Below, one piece after another: positions 1-6,795 of a stretch of DNA of 8,332 nt (position 1 is its first letter; every line of letters begins with the position of its first letter). The notes beneath the pieces were generated by a model. The model had not been told where the DNA came from and searched no databases. It was given only the letters and a program-made list of their open reading frames with translations. The position numbers were made by a program, and so were the translations under genes. The DNA comes from Ignavibacteriota bacterium (GTDB taxonomy: Bacteria; Bacteroidota; Ignavibacteria; Tepidaquicellales; Tepidaquicellaceae). The stretch covers positions 6,540 through 14,871 of the forward strand of contig PMIW01000188.1 of assembly GCA_003158365.1 (NCBI GenBank), written 5' to 3'.

Positions 1-2138
1 CCTATTCTCAGTTTTTCACCGCTGTCGTTTTTTCCGTCAAATATGATCTGCCCTTCGCTTCCGCTTAACTGGTTGTTAAGCAAAGTTCTGACCAGTCTAC
101 CTTTTACATCATAAACTTTCACTCTCAGTTGCGAAATGGCGGGTTTCAGTTTGTATTTAATAATTGCAAAATCTTCAAATCCGTCCCCGTCAGGTGAAAA
201 AGGATTCGGAGAAACACTTATCGAATTTGTGCTTGCAGTGTTTTCAATAAATATGCTGTTCCTTGTTCCGGGTGTTCCACCAAGCAGTGCAGTACTGCTG
301 TTCCAGTTGCTCCTGTCGTTTGAATTCAATTGAGGGTTAATTCTTTCCAGAGAATATCCTTTCGTGTCGGGTAGATTTCCGTTATGCCAATTAGGGCTGT
401 AATATACCGAATCAATTACATTATTCAATGCATCTAATATTCTCACCATTGCACCCTCATTAGAAAGATTCAGACTGTGATTAAAAATCAGTTTCCTTGA
501 CTGGTCAGGATTTCTTAAATTTGTGAACCTGTTATAAAGTGATGTATCAAATGCCACAACCAAATACTGACCCGGATTAATTACAAGATTGCAGGTATCG
601 GATAGATTATAAAAGTTCGATGAAACATTTAATCTCCACCCCGAAACATTTAAGAATTTGTATGTTGGGTTATAAAATTCAATCCACTCGCAGCTGACCG
701 AAAGCGGGTCATACATAATTTCATTAATTATTATATCTTTTCTTAAATACGGAGCCAGGTTAGAAAATGAATTAACGCGAGTCGGCGATGAATATTCACA
801 ATCAATCGATGTACCCCAGCTTGCCGAATCACCGGGCAAACCGTTAGGAGATTTTCTTTCAAGCGAGCTTCTCGCATTATTTCCTCCCCAGCTTGATTTG
901 TAAGATACCCTGTCGTTTATTTCACCTGCATTATTATATATAGTAACAACATCTTTATCATCATTTAAAGCAGGAAGATTGGACAAATAAACAACTTTAT
1001 TCGAATCAATTAACCTGTGTGCATTCAAAATCGTCCTGTTTTTGGAAATTACAATATAGTCATATGCACCGATAATCTTATCAGTTAAAATAATTATCGG
1101 ATTTGATTGAGTCGATGAATCGGAAATCTTCCAGTTATTTAAATTTATGGGAGAGCCGGTATTATTATATAATTCGACCCATTCGCATTCCAGTGAAGAT
1201 TGCGGGTGATACATAATTTCGTTTATAATCAAACCGCTGCTGATTATAATTCCATTTCCGTTAACACGCACATTTTTTACAAGCAAATTATTTGTAGTAT
1301 CAAGGTCGGCTGCATAAACGATTTTTCCAATGAATTGTTTTAATCCGCTGTCTATCCCTGTTATGCTGTAAGAGTATGTCATCGAATCATTGGGATTTAA
1401 AACAAACGGAGAAAAATTCTGCGCGTGTATTAAATCTGAAGGACGGATTACACTGTCCAGATTTGCATTGCGAAAAATATTCAGGAAAAAATTACCTGCC
1501 GGATTAATCCCGGGATTTTTAATCTGAAAATTAAGATTTAATGTGTCCCCGGCTTTAGGAGCTTGAGGCGTAAATTTAAATGAACTTAAGTATAAATCAT
1601 ACAGTTTCGGAGTCACAGAATTTAACCTGTTCGGGGTTGATTTCTGAAAATCTACAGATGTTCCCCAGTTTAAAGGATTATTCGTCAGTCCTGCCGGATT
1701 TTTTCTTTCTAATGAGTAGCCCGACGTACCTCCCCAGGAAGAATGATAGTGAAGTGAATCTATTAAGTAAGAATTTTGAGATCCATCAACAAGAATTATT
1801 GCATCCTCGTCGTTATTTAAAGCTGTCCAGGATGTCTGGAATATTAATCCGGAAAATCCCGGATGGAATTGTCTTACTGAGGCAGAATCATCGCATATGA
1901 CTGCATACTGATATGCACCTAAAATTGTACTGCCCGTTGTAATTGTTTTGTAATTGGATGAAGCATCTTTCCATTTCCATTGCATAATATTTACATATGA
2001 TGAACCTGAATTATAAATCTCAAACCACTCTTTCTCCGTATTGGGAGTTGGTGAATACATTACTTCATTAATTACAACCTGAGAATTAACAGAAAAGGCA
2101 AGTAAAAATAAAAAACAGAAAATAAAATTTTTTCCCAT
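1..2138 (-). CDS. Secreted multi-lamin-tail-domain protein with C-terminal FlgD-like/sorting Ig domain (3' end outside window)
   Basis: I translated the minus strand from ATG 2138 and found it open for 712 codons, running off the left edge. The protein starts with a signal peptide (residues 1-19 or so, MGKNFIFCFLFLLAFSVNSQ). Three lamin-tail domains follow, each opening with an INE(V/I)MY motif (Met at residues 27, 309 and 475), an 'EW.E.YN' strand and a late 'SLER..P' motif. Between the first and second domains, about residues 178-300, lies a CARDB-like beta region ('AGDTLNLNFQIKNPG'). From about residue 640 comes 'SPNPFSPDGDG', then 'VYDVKGRLVRTL' and 'FDGKNDSGEKLRIG', typical of FlgD-like/type IX secretion C-terminal domains. 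Only about 20-30 residues are probably missing. The likely role is an exported cell-surface or extracellular protein; lamin-tail domains in bacteria often accompany nucleases or adhesive surface proteins, but no enzyme domain is visible here. Start choice: it gives a clean signal peptide, though no Shine-Dalgarno is seen. Confidence 0.88.
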   Translation of the reverse strand, partial: MGKNFIFCFLFLLAFSVNSQVVINEVMYSPTPNTEKEWFEIYNSGSSYVNIMQWKWKDASSNYKTITTGSTILGAYQYAVICDDSASVRQFHPGFSGLIFQTSWTALNNDEDAIILVDGSQNSYLIDSLHYHSSWGGTSGYSLERKNPAGLTNNPLNWGTSVDFQKSTPNRLNSVTPKLYDLYLSSFKFTPQAPKAGDTLNLNFQIKNPGINPAGNFFLNIFRNANLDSVIRPSDLIHAQNFSPFVLNPNDSMTYSYSITGIDSGLKQFIGKIVYAADLDTTNNLLVKNVRVNGNGIIISSGLIINEIMYHPQSSLECEWVELYNNTGSPINLNNWKISDSSTQSNPIIILTDKIIGAYDYIVISKNRTILNAHRLIDSNKVVYLSNLPALNDDKDVVTIYNNAGEINDRVSYKSSWGGNNARSSLERKSPNGLPGDSASWGTSIDCEYSSPTRVNSFSNLAPYLRKDIIINEIMYDPLSVSCEWIEFYNPTYKFLNVSGWRLNVSSNFYNLSDTCNLVINPGQYLVVAFDTSLYNRFTNLRNPDQSRKLIFNHSLNLSNEGAMVRILDALNNVIDSVYYSPNWHNGNLPDTKGYSLERINPQLNSNDRSNWNSSTALLGGTPGTRNSIFIENTASTNSISVSPNPFSPDGDGFEDFAIIKYKLKPAISQLRVKVYDVKGRLVRTLLNNQLSGSEGQIIFDGKNDSGEKLRI

Positions 2139-2300
2139 AAAAATTAAATTCGGTTTTTAATTTCTTTTTAATTAATTTATCTTAATAATAAATCTAAAAT
2201 TTTCTAATGAATATTTTTGAATTAATGCTCTTTATTACTCGTTACTAATTATTCATTATGCGCTCTTCGCATCCCGATGAACGGAGTGATTCTGGACTAA
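2139..2300. other. AT-rich intergenic gap between BI-1 and lamin-tail genes
   Basis: These 162 bases hold no convincing reading frame. The part next to the lamin-tail gene (2139-2220) is almost pure A/T and probably contains that gene's promoter, although I cannot pick a convincing -10 or Bacteroidota -7 (TAnnTTTG) box. The part next to the BI-1 stop is more mixed and carries a short hairpin flanked by direct repeats, listed separately. No T-tract follows that hairpin on the transcribed strand, so an intrinsic terminator is not evident. Confidence 0.6.
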
Positions 2301-2304
2301 TTAT
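2244..2304. repeat. 43-bp hairpin segment flanked by 9-bp direct repeats
   Basis: ACTAATTAT occurs at 2244-2252 and again at 2296-2304. The second copy covers the stop codon of the BI-1 gene. The 43 bases between them contain a 5-bp perfect stem (ATGCG 2258-2262 with CGCAT 2268-2272, loop CTCTT) and are clearly richer in G/C than the surrounding gap. The arrangement looks like a small insertion with target duplication, but the repeat is A/T-rich and could match by chance, and the segment has no terminal inverted repeats. Confidence 0.35.
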
Positions 2305-3017
2305 CTTCTGCTACCCATTATCCTCAAAAGTAAAAGAAACATATTAATGAAGTCAAGATAAAGTGTAAGGGCTCCCATTATCGCGGCTTTTTTTCCTTCT
2401 TCGGATTCAAATGTTGTCTGAGCAGCCATTTTCTTTATTCTCTGAGTATCCCATGCTGTAAGGCCAACAAATATAAGAACTCCCGCGTAGCTGATAAGCC
2501 AATACAAAGTAGAACTTTCAAGGAAAAAATTGACTATTGATGCAATTATTAAACCGAACAAGCCCATCATCATAAATGTCCCGACGCCGGCAAGATTCAT
2601 TTTAGTAATATATCCGAATACACTTACGGAAGCAAACATTGCCGAACAGATAATAAACGTATAAGAAATTGAACCGCTGGTATATAAATAGAACAAAATC
2701 GAGAATGTAAGACCTGTCAGGAATGCATAAAGGAAGAACGCTCCAACGGCGACAAATGACGGCATTTTATTTATTGCCGCACTCATTGCAATAACTACAA
2801 TAAACTGGACTATCAATAATCCGTAGAATAAAAACGGTGTATGTAAAAATATTCTGCCGACACCCGATACATACACTCCGAATGCAACCACACCCGTAAC
2901 TGCAAGTCCCATTGTCATCCAGTTATAAACGTGAAGTAAAAACTTTCTCACTTCAGCCGTGGAAAAACTTGCTTCCACAGGTTTATATTGTGCATATTGC
3001 TGATTAAAATTATCCAT
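2301..3017 (-). CDS. Bax inhibitor-1 / YbhL-YetJ family seven-helix membrane protein
   Basis: At 238 residues this is a usual length for bacterial members of the Bax inhibitor-1 (TMBIM) family. After a polar N-terminal 25 residues there are seven hydrophobic segments, roughly at 29-50, 60-82, 87-110, 117-137, 143-165, 171-190 and 212-233. Family landmarks are clear: 'FGYITKMNLAGVG' (134-146), 'GLTAWDTQRIKK' (185-196) and 'LTLYLDFINMFLLLLRI' (217-233). Asp190 and Asp222 match the two aspartates that form the pH-sensing pair in the Bacillus YetJ structure, so a calcium-leak type activity is plausible; the cellular role in bacteria is poorly defined. It lies 58 bases downstream of guaB on the same strand, so it may be read through from that operon or have its own promoter. 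The ATG at 3017 sits after an all-A/T leader with no Shine-Dalgarno. Family assignment is firm; physiological function is inferred. Confidence 0.93.
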   Translation of the reverse strand: MDNFNQQYAQYKPVEASFSTAEVRKFLLHVYNWMTMGLAVTGVVAFGVYVSGVGRIFLHTPFLFYGLLIVQFIVVIAMSAAINKMPSFVAVGAFFLYAFLTGLTFSILFYLYTSGSISYTFIICSAMFASVSVFGYITKMNLAGVGTFMMMGLFGLIIASIVNFFLESSTLYWLISYAGVLIFVGLTAWDTQRIKKMAAQTTFESEEGKKAAIMGALTLYLDFINMFLLLLRIMGSRR

Positions 3018-3051
3018 AAAAATTTAAAATTAAAATTTAACTAAATTTTTT

Positions 3052-3075
3052 TCTCTAAAGACTCTACGGACTCTA
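3052..3075 (-). repeat. Degenerate 9-bp tandem repeat directly after guaB stop
   Basis: Read on the minus strand, the bases right after the guaB TAA are TAGAGTCCG, TAGAGTCTT, TAGAGA: two full copies and a partial copy of a nonamer with consensus TAGAGTCNN. A matching array lies at 8147-8179 in the opposite orientation. It is followed on the minus strand by a run of seven A and then an A/T-rich leader to the BI-1 start. The repeat supplies stop codons but is not itself coding. Confidence 0.6.
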
Positions 3076-4542
3076 TTACACTTTTTGTCCATAGTTTGGA
3101 GCTTCTTTAGTTATCTTAACATCGTGAGGATGCGATTCCCTCAATCCTGCATTAGTAATTTTTACAAATTTTGTTTTTGTCTTCATTGCATTAATATCCT
3201 TAGCTCCGCAATAACCCATAGCTGAGCGAAGACCGCCGATAATCTGGTAAATAGTATCTTTGAGTGGTCCCTTGTAAGGTACTATTCCTTCAATTCCTTC
3301 GGGTACAAGTTTTTTAATATCATCTTCCATATCCTGGAAATACCTGTCCTTGCTTCCTTCTTTCATTGCTTCTATAGAGCCCATTCCCCTGTAGACTTTA
3401 AAACTCCTTCCTTCGTATAAAACTTTTTCTCCCGGTGTTTCATCCGTCCCCGCGAACATTCCGCCAATCATAACCGAATCAGCACCTGCTGCAATTGCTT
3501 TCGGCACGTCACCTGTCTGCTTAACCCCGCCATCAGCTATTACCGGGATGCTGAATTTTTTTGCGACTTTGGAACATTCTATAATAGCTGTAAGCTGAGG
3601 AACTCCAACTCCGGCGATAACTCTCGTTGTACAAATCGAGCCTGCACCGATTCCTACTTTCACACCGTCAACACCGGCTTTAATTAAATCAATTGTAGCT
3701 TCAGCAGTTGCAACGTTACCCGCAATCAGTTCCACATTAATAGCGGACTTGATTCTCTTAACCATATCCAATACACCCTGCGAATGTCCGTGTGAAGTAT
3801 CGACAATAACCACGTCCACTCCCGATTTAACAAGTTCTTCTACTCTTTCCATTGTATCTTTAGTAACTCCGACTGCCGCTCCTACTCTTAATCTTCCGAA
3901 ACTGTCTTTACAGGCATTCGGAAAACTTTTTCTTTTCTGAATATCCTTAAATGTAATCAGACCTTTTAAAAATCCTTTTTTATCAACAACCGGAAGTTTT
4001 TCTATTCTGTGTTTTTGCAAAATCTTTTCAGCCTGCAATAAATCCGTACCAACAGGTGCCGTGATAAGATTATCTTTAGTCATAATATCCTTAATCAGAA
4101 TATTTTCATCGGGGTCAAACCTTAAATCCCTGTTTGTTAAGATTCCGATGAGTCTTCCGTCGTTATCCACGATAGGTACGCCTGATATGCTGAACTTGGA
4201 CATTATGTATGTAACATCTTTAATCTTTTTATCTGCAGTAAGTGTTACGGGTTTCATTATCATTCCGCTTTCACTTCTTTTTACCTTATCTACTTCCGAT
4301 GCCTGAAGTTCAATCGACATATTTTTATGTATTATCCCGATTCCGCCTTCTCTCGAAATGGCAACTGCCATTTCAGTTTCGGTAACGGTATCCATTGCTG
4401 CCGAAAGCAGGGGAATGTTCAGTTCAATATTTTTCGTCAGTCTTGTTTTTATTTCAACTTCTCTTGGTAATACTTTTGATTTGCTCGGAACGAGCAGTAC
4501 ATCATCAAAAGTAATGGCTGTGGATAAAATCTTGTTCTCCAT
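3076..4542 (-). CDS. guaB: Inosine-5'-monophosphate dehydrogenase
   Basis: GuaB oxidises IMP to XMP with NAD+, the first committed step of GMP synthesis in the cytoplasm. The 488-residue length is the standard for bacterial IMPDH. The N-terminal barrel starts with 'TFDDVLLVPS' (11-20) and 'SAAMDTVTE' (47-55). A Bateman pair of CBS domains follows at about 95-205 ('MKPVTLTADKKIKDVTYIM', 'IMTKDNLITAPVGTD'), then the barrel resumes. The catalytic loop 'GAGSICTTR' places the nucleophile at Cys304. 'DGGVKQTGD' (337-345) binds the IMP phosphate, Arg400-Tyr401 lie in the mobile flap, and 'GGLRSAMGYCGA' (436-447) is the usual late motif. All key residues are present, so it should be active, and the CBS pair suggests the usual purine-nucleotide allostery. 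It follows the M23 gene by 22 bases, so it is probably part of that operon; guaA is not in the window. The ATG start has no Shine-Dalgarno, only A/T. Confidence 0.98.
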   Translation of the reverse strand: MENKILSTAITFDDVLLVPSKSKVLPREVEIKTRLTKNIELNIPLLSAAMDTVTETEMAVAISREGGIGIIHKNMSIELQASEVDKVKRSESGMIMKPVTLTADKKIKDVTYIMSKFSISGVPIVDNDGRLIGILTNRDLRFDPDENILIKDIMTKDNLITAPVGTDLLQAEKILQKHRIEKLPVVDKKGFLKGLITFKDIQKRKSFPNACKDSFGRLRVGAAVGVTKDTMERVEELVKSGVDVVIVDTSHGHSQGVLDMVKRIKSAINVELIAGNVATAEATIDLIKAGVDGVKVGIGAGSICTTRVIAGVGVPQLTAIIECSKVAKKFSIPVIADGGVKQTGDVPKAIAAGADSVMIGGMFAGTDETPGEKVLYEGRSFKVYRGMGSIEAMKEGSKDRYFQDMEDDIKKLVPEGIEGIVPYKGPLKDTIYQIIGGLRSAMGYCGAKDINAMKTKTKFVKITNAGLRESHPHDVKITKEAPNYGQKV

Positions 4543-4564
4543 AATAATAAAAAATTAAAATTAA

Positions 4565-5404
4565 TTATTTTACTGTTTTTACTTTTAACAAATCATCATA
4601 CAAATTCACGGGTTTCAAATCCCCGTCATTATTTTTTACATACATAATATGCAGATGCGTAGGTGAACGTGTTGGGAAAGCGTTCTTTCCCGTCCTGCCC
4701 ATTGTTCCAAGAAATGTTCCCGGCTCTACAAAATCCCCTACATTCACTTCCACCTGATTCATGTGAGCATAATAAAAAAATCCGTCGGTAAAATTATCAT
4801 ATATATACACAATGTTACCGCCTTTAATATCCATCATCTGCGATGTCCAGTTTTTTCTTGTCTCCACAACTATTCCGCCGCTCACAGATAAAATCTTAAC
4901 AGGTTTATTCGTATTATCATCAATGCAATCCTGATTTTTATCCGAAATAAAAATATCGTGAGCAGGATGCCCTCCTGTATTGCCATCAAAGAAATCAAAA
5001 TCCGCAACAACATATCCGCTTCCATTTGAACCTCCTATTGCAGAAGATGTATATCCCTTCACGGGAAAAACCCATTCGGATTTTTTGTAAACCTTCGGAT
5101 TAGATTTTATCATATACAGATTCAAATCTTCAATGAAATTCCTCATCGAATCAACCGCAATTTTGCGTGTAAGCTTATGGTCTCTAACCTGTCTCATTAT
5201 TGCATACCAGCCCCTTGCAGGAGTTGCTAAAAATTCCTCATCATCATTAATATCCTGAACTTTCTGAGCTAACTTATCCAGCGATATTTTTAAAATTTTC
5301 TTTTTTGGTTTATCATCTTCAGGCATTGGAGATGTTTGTGCAAACACATTCCATTGAATCAACAATGTAAAAAAGAAAATTATATATATACTTTTTTTTA
5401 TCAA
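4565..5404 (-). CDS. Exported M23 family (LytM/lysostaphin-type) metallopeptidase, downstream paralogue
   Basis: This 279-residue protein has a signal peptide (MIKKSIYIIFFFTLL...NVFA, cleavage near Ala22), a charged and probably helical region (28-105), and a C-terminal M23 zinc peptidase domain (about 110-270). The metal ligands of the family are visible: HxxxD at His146/Asp150, and HxH at His250/His252 in 'SPTHLH', with the conserved extra histidine His214 in 'YYAH'. 'VGDFVEPG' and 'GRTG' are usual family motifs. Members cleave peptide cross-links in peptidoglycan; with all ligands present it is likely an active periplasmic or envelope enzyme, but the bond cleaved is not predictable. An Asp/Asn-rich loop (Asp155, Asn157, Asp159, Asp163) follows the first motif. 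The start appears to be TTG at 5404: no ATG is available that would keep the signal peptide, and it lies 3 bases after the upstream paralogue's stop, suggesting translational coupling. Confidence 0.9.
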   Translation of the reverse strand: MIKKSIYIIFFFTLLIQWNVFAQTSPMPEDDKPKKKILKISLDKLAQKVQDINDDEEFLATPARGWYAIMRQVRDHKLTRKIAVDSMRNFIEDLNLYMIKSNPKVYKKSEWVFPVKGYTSSAIGGSNGSGYVVADFDFFDGNTGGHPAHDIFISDKNQDCIDDNTNKPVKILSVSGGIVVETRKNWTSQMMDIKGGNIVYIYDNFTDGFFYYAHMNQVEVNVGDFVEPGTFLGTMGRTGKNAFPTRSPTHLHIMYVKNNDGDLKPVNLYDDLLKVKTVK

Positions 5405-5407
5405 ATA

Positions 5408-6190
5408 TTATCTTATTACTCTGGCGTTTATTAAATCTTCATATGGATTTTCAGGTTTTACAACTCCGTCTTTTACGGGCATTAATGAAAAATGCAAATG
5501 CGTGGGTGAACGTTTTTTGTAAGCATTTAATCCAGTCCTGCCTACTTCAGCTATTTTATCACCCGGTTTAACTATATCCCCTACATTTACAACTACTTTC
5601 CTGTTATGAGCATAATAGAATAATGATTCGCTGTAAGTATCATATATCCAGATATATTTTCCGCCTTTTAAATCACTATCAGGTGACCATTCTTTTTCGA
5701 GTGCAACAACAACACCGCTGCTCATCGATAATACGTCTACAGGTTCGCCCGTATAATCATCAATATCATCCTGATTCCTGTCGTTTATAAAAATGTCGTG
5801 AGCAGGATGTCCGCCGTGCTTGTTTCCGTCGAAGTAATCATATCCGCTTGCATTATAACCGCTTCCATTTTTTCCGCCGATTGCAGAGGGACCGTATCCT
5901 TTCAGAGGAAAAACCCATTCTTTATAAGTATATTCTTTCCCGCCGTTATCGAAGAAATATTTTTTTATTTTCGGAATAAGAATTTTTATCTGTTCGATTG
6001 CATCTTTCTTGCTGATTTCACCATCCCTGACTTTTGTATTCAGCTCATCAAATTCCACGCAGACATTAGTACTGCTGTCTTTTGACATCGAATTGTTTTG
6101 AATTTTCTCAACATCCTGAATTTTTCCCGGTTTTGAACAATCAAATCCTGTTGAAAAAAACAACGACAATATTAAAATATATATTTGCAT
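5408..6190 (-). CDS. Exported M23 family metallopeptidase, upstream paralogue
   Basis: This 260-residue protein is clearly homologous to the next gene downstream over residues 90-260, sharing 'EWVFP.KGY', 'SAIGG.NGSGY', 'GGHPAHDIFI', 'FYYAH', 'VNVGD', 'GRTG' and 'RSPTHLH'. Zinc ligands are His128/Asp132 and His231/His233, with His195 as the accessory histidine. A DxNxDxxxD loop (Asp137, Asn139, Asp141, Asp145) follows the first motif, as in the paralogue. The N-terminus is hydrophobic (1-15) and is followed by Cys18 in 'TGFDC'. That position suggests a lipoprotein, but Asp at -1 departs from the usual lipobox, so cleavage by signal peptidase II is uncertain. The region 35-80 is charged and low in similarity to the paralogue. 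It starts 26 bases after the nuclease stop codons (a double TAA) with an ATG and no Shine-Dalgarno. The pair looks like a tandem duplication with diverged N-termini, consistent with one soluble and one possibly membrane-tethered form. Confidence 0.9.
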   Translation of the reverse strand: MQIYILILSLFFSTGFDCSKPGKIQDVEKIQNNSMSKDSSTNVCVEFDELNTKVRDGEISKKDAIEQIKILIPKIKKYFFDNGGKEYTYKEWVFPLKGYGPSAIGGKNGSGYNASGYDYFDGNKHGGHPAHDIFINDRNQDDIDDYTGEPVDVLSMSSGVVVALEKEWSPDSDLKGGKYIWIYDTYSESLFYYAHNRKVVVNVGDIVKPGDKIAEVGRTGLNAYKKRSPTHLHFSLMPVKDGVVKPENPYEDLINARVIR

Positions 6191-6216
6191 TTTAAAAATT
6201 ACTAAGTTATTAATTA

Positions 6217-6792
6217 TTATTTAAATTGTTCCAATCCATCAACAGGTCCCCACAATCCTCTGTTATTTTCTCTGGCTTCTTTCTGGTATTTTCTTAACTC
6301 ATCAGTTTTTGAAACGGGATATTGTTCATATACCTGTCCATACCCGTCTTTTACTATTTTCCCGTTAATAAAAGTCCCGTCTTCGAGATAAACCCACCTT
6401 AATAGCCTTCCATATCTGTCTTTATCCTCGTAATTCGGTTCTCTTTCGAGATAAACCTTTTTCCCTTCAACAAAATTTTTCACATATTCACTCGCAAGTT
6501 CACCGAGTTTTTTTATTGTCTTTTTATCCTGATGAGTTGCTTCGACATCTTTATCGAGTTTTTTCGAATCGTATTTTTCGGGTGTATCGATACCAAGCAG
6601 TCTTACTCTATCCCCGTTCGATAACAAAAATGTATCACCATCGACAACTCTTTTAACTATTACATACTCCCTTGAAATATCGACGGATTTATTGACACCT
6701 GAAGATTGATTAAAATAATAATACAGTACAAATCCAAGTAATATTATCAAAGATGCTAAAGTGGATAATATTTTACCTGTTAACTTAAACAT
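6217..6792 (-). CDS. Membrane-anchored staphylococcal nuclease (SNase/thermonuclease) domain protein
   Basis: This 191-residue protein has an N-terminal hydrophobic helix (about 8-27) with a lysine-containing lead. It is either an uncleaved anchor or a signal peptide, placing the rest outside the cytoplasm. The SNase fold occupies about 42-182. Catalytic residues of Staphylococcus aureus nuclease can be matched: Asp53 in 'VVDGDTF' (family Asp21), Arg64 and Asp69 in 'VRLLGIDTPE' (Arg35, Asp40), Glu72 (Glu43) and Arg129 in 'DRYGR' (Arg87). 'NNRGLWG' near the C-terminus is also typical. All catalytic positions are filled, so it should be a calcium-dependent nuclease acting on DNA and RNA. It begins 3 bases after the stop of the nucleoside phosphorylase gene ('TAAAATATG' on the minus strand), implying co-transcription and perhaps coupled translation. 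A role in degrading extracellular nucleic acid is inferred from the anchor. No specific gene name is justified. Confidence 0.93.
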   Translation of the reverse strand: MFKLTGKILSTLASLIILLGFVLYYYFNQSSGVNKSVDISREYVIVKRVVDGDTFLLSNGDRVRLLGIDTPEKYDSKKLDKDVEATHQDKKTIKKLGELASEYVKNFVEGKKVYLEREPNYEDKDRYGRLLRWVYLEDGTFINGKIVKDGYGQVYEQYPVSKTDELRKYQKEARENNRGLWGPVDGLEQFK

Positions 6793-6795
6793 ATT

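Noticed and set aside
136..333. Plus-strand open frame of 65 codons
   Set aside because: It lies opposite the FlgD-like domain of the lamin-tail gene, which has clear family motifs; the plus-strand translation has none.
1580..1900. Plus-strand open frame of 106 codons
   Set aside because: It is antisense to the first lamin-tail domain region and shows no recognisable domain or start signal.
2258..2272. Intrinsic terminator for the BI-1 gene
   Set aside because: The stem is only 5 bp and no T-run follows it on the minus strand.
3018..3050. AAATTT-rich inverted repeats in front of the BI-1 gene
   Set aside because: Palindromes of this kind are expected by chance in almost pure A/T sequence and have no G/C stem.
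3749..4558. Plus-strand open frames inside guaB (3749-3940, 4061-4306, 4358-4558)
   Set aside because: They are antisense shadows of a complete, well-conserved IMP dehydrogenase.
5798..6085. Plus-strand open frame opposite the upstream M23 gene
   Set aside because: The minus-strand frame carries all zinc ligands; the plus-strand product has no family features.
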